Assembly (NCBI GenBank): GCA_042088665.1
Contig: JBELMB010000058.1
Span: 1-27,590, forward strand
Direction: 5' to 3'
Source: JBELMB01 sp042088665
GTDB taxonomy: Bacteria > Pseudomonadota > Alphaproteobacteria > Rhodobacterales > Rhodobacteraceae
Length of the DNA: 27,590 nucleotides
Shown here: positions 1 through 6,747 of the stretch, piece after piece
Layout: each line of letters begins with the position of its first letter
Numbering within the stretch: position 1 is the first letter of the stretch
Notes under the pieces: model-generated
Told to the model about the DNA's origin: nothing
Database searches by the model: none
What the model saw: the letters and a program-made list of their open reading frames with translations, nothing else
Program-made: the position numbers and the translations under genes

Positions 1-1233
1 GTAGAGGCGCGACACAAAAGGGGCAGAGGCGACCCGCGCCATCTTCGTGATCGGCAGCGGCAGGTCAGCGTGATCCATGCCGGTCAGCAACTCTGCCATG
101 GTGCGGCCAAAGAGCGTGCCGGTGGTGATGCCGCGCCCATTGTATCCGATGGGGGTAAAGAGGTTGGCATCCAGCGCATGGATCCGTGGCAAGTGGTCCG
201 GTGTCATGGCGATCTGCCCGTGCCATGCCTCTTCGAAATCCAGCGCGCCAAGTTCCGGGAAAATCCGCGCGATCTGCTTGCGCGCCCAGCGGTGCGAGAG
301 GCCGCGCTCATGCGTGCCCACTACCTTGCCCATCGATCCGACCAGCAACCGGTCAAAACTGTCGCGGCGGATGTTGAACATGATCTGCCCCGTGTCCCAG
401 ACCCCTTGCCGCTCCGGCAGGATATGGGCTGCCTCCGGTCCCAGGGGCGTGGTCGCCAGCTGGAAATAGTGGATCATGGTGAACACGCGCTTCAGCCCGG
501 GCCAGAGGTCATCCGTATAGGCATTGGTGCCAAGGACGACCGAACGCGCTGTGACCAGCCCCTTGTCGGTTTCCACCTTCCACAGGTCCGCGTCCCGTGT
601 CAGGCGGATGGCGCGGGTGCCGGTGTGGATCTCTGCCCCGGCGCCAAGCGCGGCCCGGGCCAGTCCGCGGCAATATCCCATCGGGTTGATGGTGCCTGCA
701 CGATGGTCCAGCAAACCGCCGTGAAAGTGGTCAGAGCCAACATGCCCGGCCACCTCTGCGCGATCCAGCAGGTCCACCGGTTCGCCCAGCCGCTGCCATT
801 CCGCGTGCCGTTCGCGCAGTTCTTCGAACCCGGCGGGGCTGTGGGCGGCGTGGATGGTCCCGCTGCGGGTGGCTTCGCAGCGGATCTGGTGCTTTTCGAT
901 CAGGTCAAAGACATAGGCGGGGCCTGCGCCAAAGGTACGGATGAATCTTGGGCCATAGGTTTCGCCAAGTTGCGCGCGCACCTGTTGCGGCGGGAGCCAA
1001 AGCGCGGCGTTCACCAGACCGCAATTGCGGCCCGATCCGCCATGACCGACCTGCTGCGCCTCGATCACCTTGGCGGACAGGCCTTTTTCGGCGCAATGCA
1101 GGGCCGTTGACAGGCCCGTGAACCCGCCGCCGATGATGGCCACATCCACTGTGCTGTCGCCCGTCATCGGGTTTTGCACGCCGGTTTCCTGTGCTGAACT
1201 GTCCCAGAGGGAGATCGGGTTATGCTGGGTCAT
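1..1233 (-). CDS. FAD-dependent oxidoreductase, DAO/OrdL family (partial, C-terminus off window)
   Basis: The gene reads leftward from the ATG at 1233 and is still open at base 1, so the C-terminus is missing; 411 codons are visible, close to the usual 430-440 of the family. The N-terminus carries an FAD-binding Rossmann motif GGGFTG (residues 35-40) after a hydrophobic strand, then GHGGSGRNCG (about 63-72), typical of the OrdL/gamma-glutamylputrescine oxidase branch of D-amino-acid-oxidase-like flavoproteins. A late GYNGRGITTGT segment matches the second FAD-contacting region. Such enzymes oxidise the C-N bond of amines or amino acids, giving an imine and H2O2 or reduced acceptor; the substrate cannot be told. 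An AAGGA Shine-Dalgarno lies 7 nt before the ATG. It is divergent from the rhodanese gene across about 225 bp. Confidence 0.9.
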   Translation of the reverse strand, partial: MTQHNPISLWDSSAQETGVQNPMTGDSTVDVAIIGGGFTGLSTALHCAEKGLSAKVIEAQQVGHGGSGRNCGLVNAALWLPPQQVRAQLGETYGPRFIRTFGAGPAYVFDLIEKHQIRCEATRSGTIHAAHSPAGFEELRERHAEWQRLGEPVDLLDRAEVAGHVGSDHFHGGLLDHRAGTINPMGYCRGLARAALGAGAEIHTGTRAIRLTRDADLWKVETDKGLVTARSVVLGTNAYTDDLWPGLKRVFTMIHYFQLATTPLGPEAAHILPERQGVWDTGQIMFNIRRDSFDRLLVGSMGKVVGTHERGLSHRWARKQIARIFPELGALDFEEAWHGQIAMTPDHLPRIHALDANLFTPIGYNGRGITTGTLFGRTMAELLTGMDHADLPLPITKMARVASAPFVSRLY

Positions 1234-1291
1234 GGCCAGTCCTTGATCTGTTGGCCTCAGATGTCCGGCCACTTGTTGTGGGCCCCGGCTT

Positions 1292-1333
1292 GCGCGTCCC
1301 AAACAGCGCGTCCCAAACAGCGCGACCCAGACA
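1292..1333. repeat. Three tandem copies of a 14-bp repeat in a divergent promoter region
   Basis: GCGCGTCCCAAACA occurs at 1292-1305 and 1306-1319 exactly. A third copy at 1320-1333 (GCGCGACCCAGACA) has two mismatches. The array sits between the divergent oxidoreductase and rhodanese genes, where direct-repeat regulator sites would be expected, but a simple replication-slippage duplication is equally possible. Confidence 0.7.
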
Positions 1334-1458
1334 CCGTGGCTCAGCTTGCGCGCGCCGCTCGGCGTAGGAGGCAGGTTGCATGGGGCGTCTTGCCGTGTCA
1401 ATATTTGAGAAACTTGTGTCACATACCAGAACACTCACATGCCAAACAAAGGTGCGCC

Positions 1459-1863
1459 ATGCCCCCACTGAAGCTTTCTTCGGCCCAGATGGTCAAAAAC
1501 GCGCGGGCGCGGATCACGGAGGTTGAGACGCCGGATCTGATCGCCCGCCTGTCCGATCCGGATCTGGTCGTCGTCGACATCCGTGACGTGCGCGAACGGC
1601 AGCGCGGCGGCTTCATTCCGGGCAGTTTTCACGCCCCGCGCGGGATGATCGAATTCTGGGTCGATCCCGAAAGCCCCTACCACAAGGATATCTTTGCCCA
1701 GGAGGGCAAGACCTATGTGTTTCACTGCGCGTCTGGCTGGCGCTCGGCGCTGACGGTCGCGACGCTTCAGGACATGGGATTTGAGGCGGCGCATCTCAGG
1801 GAAGGGTTTTCGACATGGGAAGCGCAGGGCGGCCCGGTCGAGATGCCGGAAAAGAAGGGCTGA
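1459..1863 (+). CDS. Single-domain rhodanese-like sulfurtransferase
   Basis: A 134-residue protein with one rhodanese fold. The VVDIRDVRER segment (about 38-47) is the characteristic first strand and loop. The catalytic Cys90 lies in the loop HCASGWRSA, followed by LREGFSTWEAQGGPV near the C-terminus, the usual GG-W/GG ending of these domains. It would carry a persulfide on Cys90 and pass sulfur to a thiol or cyanide acceptor in the cytoplasm. The frame is open further upstream to 1222, but the ATG at 1459 is preferred: AAAGGTG lies about 5 nt upstream and the homologous region starts here. It stands alone, divergent from the FAD oxidoreductase and convergent with the iclR gene, 107 bp away. 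No signal peptide is seen. Confidence 0.88.
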   Translation: MPPLKLSSAQMVKNARARITEVETPDLIARLSDPDLVVVDIRDVRERQRGGFIPGSFHAPRGMIEFWVDPESPYHKDIFAQEGKTYVFHCASGWRSALTVATLQDMGFEAAHLREGFSTWEAQGGPVEMPEKKG

Positions 1864-1970
1864 ACAGCGGTCGTTTTGTCCGTGGCCCGGGAAGGGGCCC
1901 CAGGCCCCAGACCTCGGGCTTCAAGGCCGCGGGAGGCGATCAACTGCCTTGAGGCGCCTGCGCCCAGGGG

Positions 1971-2751
1971 TCAGGATGGGCCGAGCCGCGCAGAAACGGC
2001 GCGTGCCGCCTCGGCGACCAATGCGCCAAAGCGGTCAATCCCGTCCTTCGGCAAATTGATATCCGGGAGCGAAATGCCCAATGCTCCCGCAGGTTCACCC
2101 CTCGGCAGGGTTATCAATCNNNNNNNNNNCACCAAAGCTCAGGATGCGGTCGCGGAACTCACCTGTGTCAAAGGCAAAGCCGCGTTGCCGGGTCTGCGCC
2201 AGATCGGCCTCCAGCGTGGCGATGTCCGTCAGGGTCCGATCCGTGTGGCGGGTGAGCGCGCCGGAGATGCGGTCGCGCAGCGTGGCATAGTCGGCTGCAA
2301 GGATCGCCTTGCCTGTGCCCACACAATGCAGGGGCGCGGTCCCACCGATGGTGTTCCACGATCGGATCGGGTTTTGGCCGTCGATCTTGTCGATGTAGAC
2401 GATCGACAGGTTTTCGCGCACGGCAAGGTAGATGGTCTCGCGGGTCTCACCGGACAGCATGGCCATTTCCGGCCGGGCCAGTTCGCGCAGATTGAGGTTC
2501 TCCACCAGCGCGCGACCCACCCGCCATGTCTTGAGCGTGGCGGCATAGGTCTTGTCGGGCCGGTGCTGGACATAGCCCAGCGTGGTCAGGGTCTGCAGCA
2601 GGCGAAACGTGTTCGACTTGGTCAGCCCCAACGCGCGCGAGAGCTCTGTGACGCCCTTTCCGTCGGCAGAATTTGCCAGCGTTTCCAGAATCAAGAGCCC
2701 CTTGGACAGGGTTGAATCGACCTTGGGCGTCTTTGGGGGCGAGTCTGTCAT
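1971..2751 (-). CDS. IclR family transcriptional regulator (interrupted by a 10-N gap)
   Basis: Read leftward from the ATG at 2751. The N-terminus is a winged helix (GVTELSRALGLTKSNTFRLL, about residues 33-52, then LGYVQ). It is followed by the IclR effector domain with PLHCVGTGKAILA and GFAFDTGEFRD. Read literally, the 10 Ns at 2120-2129 shift the frame and give a false stop after about 218 residues. Directly beyond them, in the other frame, lies a clear IclR ending (LPRGEPAGALGISLPDINLP, ending VSARLGPS) with its stop at 1971-1973. Joining the two sides with no inserted base keeps one frame and gives 256 residues, the normal family length, so the break is an assembly artefact. It lies 88 bp downstream of the molybdopterin reductase gene on the same strand and may control it or the oxidase locus. 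The ligand is unknown. Confidence 0.88.
2120..2129. other. Assembly gap (10 N) inside the iclR gene
   Basis: Ten Ns of placeholder length. The reading frames on either side join correctly when the Ns are dropped, so few or no bases are really missing. Confidence 0.95.
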
Positions 2752-2839
2752 CTGGTCTCCGGCCTGGTGTCTTGGGGGCTCGGCGCATCCCGTGCCCGCG
2801 TCTGGCGTTCGCCCGCCTCCGTGGCGGAAGAGGGCAGGC

Positions 2840-5149
2840 TCAATGGGTGTCCGGTTCCGTGGGATCGGCGGAGGCGAACAGGGGTGGTTCGTGCACCTCT
2901 ACCGGTGGTGGGGGTGTGGTCAATCGTCTGACATCGACCATGGCGGAATGCGCCGATGGGCTTTGCGTCAGGGTCGACGTGCGCAGGTCATGCGTCAGGA
3001 CATTGGGGTTGCCATGCCGATCGCGCAGATCGGGTTCAGAGAAGTCCGGATCGTACCAGGCCCCCGTCCAGAGGAACACGCAGCCCCTACGGATATCCGC
3101 CGTCAGCCGCGCCCCGGCCAAACAGCGCCCGCGGGTGTTACACAACTCGACAATATCACCGTCGCTGATGCCACGCGCGGCGGCGTCGTCTGTATGGATC
3201 AGCACGGGTTCGCGTCCCGCGATCTTGGCGCTGAGGCTATAGGCGCCATTGTCCAACTGGCTGTGCAGTCGGGTTTCCGGCTGGCCGGACAACAAGGCCA
3301 GCGGGAACGCCCCGGTGCTGCGGTCGCGCGGCGGATGCCAGCTGGGATGGCCGGGGCAATCGGGAAGGTCGAAATCCGCGATGGTTTGCGAGAAAAGCTC
3401 GATCCGGCCACTGGGCGTGGGCAGGGCATGGGCCTTTGGATCGCGCCGGAAATCGGCGAGGAAAACCTGATCGGGGCTGGGATCCGGCAGGGTGATGACC
3501 CCGCCATCGAGAAAGCTTTCCCAGTCGGGCAAGGCCATATCGTGGGCGCGGGCATTCTGACGCGTCGTCTCCCAGAGCGCGCGCAGCCAGTCGTCGCTGG
3601 TCTTGCCCTCGGTAAACTCCTGCTGGGTGCCCATCCGCGCGGCCAGATCGGCAAAGATGTCATACTCTGCCCGGGCCTCACCGGGTGGTGGCACAAGCTG
3701 CGGCATTGGCACCAGCGCATCGTCGGACCGGCCTGCGCCGAAATCCGTGCGCTCCTGCGGTGCAGCGACGGGCAGGACGATGTCCGCGTGGCGTGCCGTG
3801 GCGGTCCAGTTGAGTTCATTCACGATCACGGTCTCCGGGGTCTGGAAGGCCCGGTGAAGGCGGTTGAGATCCTGATGATGGTGAAAGGGATTGCCGCCCG
3901 CCCACCACAGCAGCCGGATATCCGGCAGCACCCGGCGTGTGCCTTGATAGGGGTAGGGGGCACCGGGGGTCAGGAGCATGTCGCTGATCATGGCCACAGG
4001 AATGAAATCCTCGACCGGGTTCTGGCCCTGCGGCAGCGAGCCTGCGCGAAACAGCCGTTCCATGTTGCCGACGTTGCCGTTGACGCCGTAGCCCACCGTG
4101 TAGCCGCCGCCGGGCAAGCCGATCTGACCCAGCATCGCGGCGAGGGTCACGGCCATCCACATGGGTTGTTCGCCGTAATCGGTCCGCTGCACGCCCGCCG
4201 CGACACTGATCATGGTGCGCCCCTTGGCCATGCGACGGGCAAGCGCGCGGATCTGGTCCGCCGGCACGCCGGTCAGCCCGGCGGCCCAGGTGGCGTCCTT
4301 GGCCACGCCATCGGTGGTGCCGCGCAGGTGGGCCTCGACCTTGGCGAAACCCACGGTGTAGCGGTCCAGAAAGGCGCGGTCGTGCAGGTCCTCGTCCAGC
4401 AGGCAGTGCGCGAGCCCCATCATCAGCGCCGTGTCGGTTCCGGGTATCGCCGGGATCCAGTCGGCGGCCAGCGCATCCTGGGCGTCCGTGCGCATCGGGC
4501 TGATGTTCACAAAAGAGACCCCGGCGCGGGCGCAGGCCATCAGGTTGTCCGCCATTCTGTGGCGCGAGACACCGCCGTCACTGACCTGCGTGTTGCGCAG
4601 CGCCATGCCGCCAAACATCACGACCAGATCGCTGTGGCGGGCGATCACCGACCAGCGCGTGGCTTGTGCGACATGGGCTCGGAACGGGCCGACGATGTGG
4701 GGCATCAACTCCAGCGCGGCGTTATAGCTGTAGTTCCCTTCAGAGCGCACAAAGCCACCGATGGTGTTGAGGAACCGCTTGAGCTGGCTTTGCGCATGGT
4801 GGAACCGGCCGGCGCTGGACCAGCCGTAAGAGCCGGCAAAAAGGCTTGTGTTGCCGTGGGTTGCCCGGACGCGGTGCAGTTCAGCCGCCACAAGGTCGAG
4901 CGCCCGGTCCCACGACACTTCGACAAAGCTGTCCTGCCCGCGGGGCACGGCGCCGCGGGCACCGTCGAGCCAGCTTTTGCGAACGGCGGGGCGGCGCACG
5001 CGGGCGCGTCCGGCGAGGCTGCTGGCGATGTTGGCGTTGATGGGCGACGGGGCCGGATCGTCGGGATGCCCTTCGACCCGCAAGAGGCGGTCGCCCTCGA
5101 CAGTGGCCACACCGATGCCCCAATGACTTGCCGTCAGTGCCCTGCGCAT
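2840..5149 (-). CDS. Molybdopterin-dependent S-/N-oxide reductase, BisC/TorZ type
   Basis: A 769-residue member of the DMSO reductase family. The order of motifs follows E. coli BisC and Rhodobacter DorA: the start LTASHWG, then SLFAGSYGWSSAG with Tyr108 and Trp110 (equivalent to the DorA active-site Tyr/Trp pair), then EGNYSYNAA with Ser141 as the expected molybdenum ligand. Further motifs are AMLGQIGLPGGGYTVGYG, LLWWAGGNPFHHHQD, and a C-terminal MGD-binding domain (LLSGQPETRLHSQLDNG, GNPNVLTHDL). There is no twin-arginine signal and no N-terminal Fe-S cysteine motif, so a cytoplasmic enzyme reducing biotin sulfoxide, methionine sulfoxide or TMAO-like substrates is likely. A GTG at 5161 would add four residues resembling BisC; the ATG at 5149 is preferred for its GGTGA Shine-Dalgarno. 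No c-type cytochrome partner gene is adjacent. Confidence 0.9.
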   Translation of the reverse strand: MRRALTASHWGIGVATVEGDRLLRVEGHPDDPAPSPINANIASSLAGRARVRRPAVRKSWLDGARGAVPRGQDSFVEVSWDRALDLVAAELHRVRATHGNTSLFAGSYGWSSAGRFHHAQSQLKRFLNTIGGFVRSEGNYSYNAALELMPHIVGPFRAHVAQATRWSVIARHSDLVVMFGGMALRNTQVSDGGVSRHRMADNLMACARAGVSFVNISPMRTDAQDALAADWIPAIPGTDTALMMGLAHCLLDEDLHDRAFLDRYTVGFAKVEAHLRGTTDGVAKDATWAAGLTGVPADQIRALARRMAKGRTMISVAAGVQRTDYGEQPMWMAVTLAAMLGQIGLPGGGYTVGYGVNGNVGNMERLFRAGSLPQGQNPVEDFIPVAMISDMLLTPGAPYPYQGTRRVLPDIRLLWWAGGNPFHHHQDLNRLHRAFQTPETVIVNELNWTATARHADIVLPVAAPQERTDFGAGRSDDALVPMPQLVPPPGEARAEYDIFADLAARMGTQQEFTEGKTSDDWLRALWETTRQNARAHDMALPDWESFLDGGVITLPDPSPDQVFLADFRRDPKAHALPTPSGRIELFSQTIADFDLPDCPGHPSWHPPRDRSTGAFPLALLSGQPETRLHSQLDNGAYSLSAKIAGREPVLIHTDDAAARGISDGDIVELCNTRGRCLAGARLTADIRRGCVFLWTGAWYDPDFSEPDLRDRHGNPNVLTHDLRTSTLTQSPSAHSAMVDVRRLTTPPPPVEVHEPPLFASADPTEPDTH

Positions 5150-5161
5150 GGTGCTCGTCAC

Positions 5162-5662
5162 CCCAGTTGTGCCGCCATATGGAACATGGTTTCCGGATGA
5201 TGGCCCAACGCCCGGGGTCTGTCATCTGTTTTCCGCCTGCACAGGGAAGCGGACCGGGCTTGGAATGGTCGGTAAGGCGGGCGCTCCGGTGAACCGGGTC
5301 GCGGCCCCAAGTATGACCGCTCATGTGCGGGGGCGATGCGGGGGCGATCATACGATCGGCAGCCAAGCAAACAGGCCCCTTGCCATTGAGGCACGGCTTT
5401 GGCCGAAAATCTGAAAGCAAGGGCGTCATCCGGTGATCTGGACCAGCCCGCGCAGGCCGAAACATACAAAATCCGCGGTGCACCGATGGCAACGCGCGCC
5501 ACTCTTGCAAGAACAGGTCCCGTACCCGCCTGGCAGCCGTCACGACCAGCAAACACCCCACGCCTGTGCAGGACGCGGGGTGTTGCATGGTTTCTGTCCG
5601 CCCCGGGCAATTATCGCAACTGCTGCTGCCTTGTCCGGAAAGTTCAACGAGGACACGTCGGT
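5162..5662. other. Intergenic stretch between kdgF and the molybdopterin reductase
   Basis: About 500 bp without a convincing gene. It holds the hairpin terminator of the alginate operon at its right end and must hold the leftward promoter of the molybdopterin reductase. The open frames crossing it have no recognisable protein sequence. I see no clear -35/-10 pair. Confidence 0.6.
5551..5584 (-). terminator. Rho-independent-like terminator of the alginate operon
   Basis: AACACCCC at 5552-5559 pairs perfectly with GGGGTGTT at 5577-5584, with a second small stem (CCTG/CAGG) inside. In the leftward direction the stem ends in TGTTTG, a short T-rich run. It lies about 80 bp beyond the kdgF stop, where the operon should end. 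Confidence 0.6.
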
Positions 5663-5974
5663 CTAGAGGAAGTCGTCCCGGCGCGGCGTAAAGCAATCCA
5701 CAAGCGTGCCGGGTTCAAGGCACACGCAGCCATGCGTCAGGCTGGACGGGATGACAAAGCTGTCTCCCGGACCGACTTCGCGCTCTTCTTCGCCGACCGT
5801 GAACCGAAAGCGCCCGCTTTCGACATAGGTCGACTGAACATGTGGATGATCATGCAGCGCCCCGATGGCGCCTTCCGCGGCAAAGCGGAAGGCGACGACC
5901 ATCATGTCGGGATGATCAGACAGCACCTGTCGGCTGACGTTGTCCCCGGTGGGGACGATGGGAAATTCTGACAT
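5663..5974 (-). CDS. kdgF: KdgF, small cupin converting unsaturated uronates to linear ketouronates
   Basis: A 103-residue single cupin. The metal-binding motif HDHPHVQ (His41, His43, Gln47) and His81 in LTHGCVCLE are present. The C-terminus FTPRRDDFL, with Asp93, Phe95 and Arg99, matches the D-x-F-x3-R pattern described for KdgF active sites. KdgF catalyses linearisation of 4,5-unsaturated monouronates released by pectin or alginate lyases, producing DEH for the reductase. It is the last gene of the operon: its ATG is 10 nt after the SDR stop, and AAGGGG overlapping that stop serves as Shine-Dalgarno. The frame is open further upstream, but that part lies inside the SDR gene and is not protein-like. 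Identification rests on length, motifs and the adjacent PL15 lyase and SDR. Confidence 0.9.
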   Translation of the reverse strand: MSEFPIVPTGDNVSRQVLSDHPDMMVVAFRFAAEGAIGALHDHPHVQSTYVESGRFRFTVGEEEREVGPGDSFVIPSSLTHGCVCLEPGTLVDCFTPRRDDFL

Positions 5975-5984
5975 TCCGAGCCCC

Positions 5985-6728
5985 TTACGAGAACAGCATG
6001 CCGCCGTTGATGTCGATATTGGCCCCGGTGATGAACCCGCTGTCGTCACAGGCGAGGAACAGCACAAGGTTGGCGGTGTCTTCGACGTGGCCCTGCCGCT
6101 TGACCGGGGCGGCGGCTTCGAAACCGCGACGGCCCGCATCGGGCGTGTGCACGTTGTGGAAATCGGTGTCGATCATGCCGGGGCAAAGCGCGTTGACGCG
6201 CACCTCCGGTCCGAGTTCCTTGGCAAGACCGCGGGTCATGGTCATCACGGCGCCCTTTGACGTGGCATAGGGAACCGCACCTGCGCCGCCGCCATCACGC
6301 CCCGCCTGCGAGGCGAGATTGACGATCGTGCCGGTCTTCATATGCGCCAGCGCGGCCTTCGTCACCATGAAGGTCGAGGTCAGGTTGAGATCCATCACCT
6401 CGCGCCAGTGGTCCAGCGTCATCTCGGCCATGGTCTTGCGGGCCACAAGGCCGCCGGCATTGTTGACCAGCACATCCACACCGCCAAAGGTCTCGACGGT
6501 CTTGTTGACCAATGCGTCGACGCCCTCTTGTTTGCTCAGGTCCGCCTGCACGGCAATCGCCTTGCCGCCTGCGGCCTCTATGCTGGCCACGGTGGCGTCA
6601 GCGCCTGTCGAACTGGCAAAGTAGCTGATGGCGACATTCGCGCCTTCGGAGGCCAGCTTGATGGCGGCAGCGGCGCCAATATCGCGCCCGCCACCGGTGA
6701 CGATGGCTGTTTTTCCTGCAAGTTTCAT
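5985..6728 (-). CDS. SDR family oxidoreductase, probable DEH reductase
   Basis: A 247-residue classical short-chain dehydrogenase. It has the cofactor motif TGGGRDIG (residues 11-18), NNAG (89-92), and the catalytic tetrad Asn115, Ser140, Tyr154 and Lys158, with CPGMIDTDF afterwards and a C-terminal DINGGML. Located between a PL15 oligoalginate lyase (19 nt upstream) and kdgF (10 nt downstream), it most likely reduces 4-deoxy-L-erythro-5-hexoseulose uronate (DEH) to 2-keto-3-deoxy-gluconate with NAD(P)H, as the SDR enzymes of the Sphingomonas A1 and Agrobacterium alginate loci do. The substrate is inferred from context; the fold and catalytic residues are direct observations. GGAAGG about 6 nt before the ATG supports the start. 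Confidence 0.88.
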   Translation of the reverse strand: MKLAGKTAIVTGGGRDIGAAAAIKLASEGANVAISYFASSTGADATVASIEAAGGKAIAVQADLSKQEGVDALVNKTVETFGGVDVLVNNAGGLVARKTMAEMTLDHWREVMDLNLTSTFMVTKAALAHMKTGTIVNLASQAGRDGGGAGAVPYATSKGAVMTMTRGLAKELGPEVRVNALCPGMIDTDFHNVHTPDAGRRGFEAAAPVKRQGHVEDTANLVLFLACDDSGFITGANIDINGGMLFS

Positions 6729-6747
6729 GTCGGTCCTTCCTATCGCG

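Noticed and set aside
1864..1970. Possible bidirectional terminator between the rhodanese and iclR genes
   Set aside because: GC-rich with short imperfect complementarity (GGGGCCCC, GGCC repeats) but no stable stem followed by a T-run on either strand.
2095..2751. IclR gene as a truncated 218-residue protein or pseudogene
   Set aside because: The stop arises only from the placeholder Ns; the genuine C-terminus follows the gap.
2582..5200. Long plus-strand open frame (872 codons)
   Set aside because: It is antisense to the molybdopterin reductase gene. The translation is Gly/Arg/His/Ala-rich without domains, while the minus strand has clear catalytic motifs.
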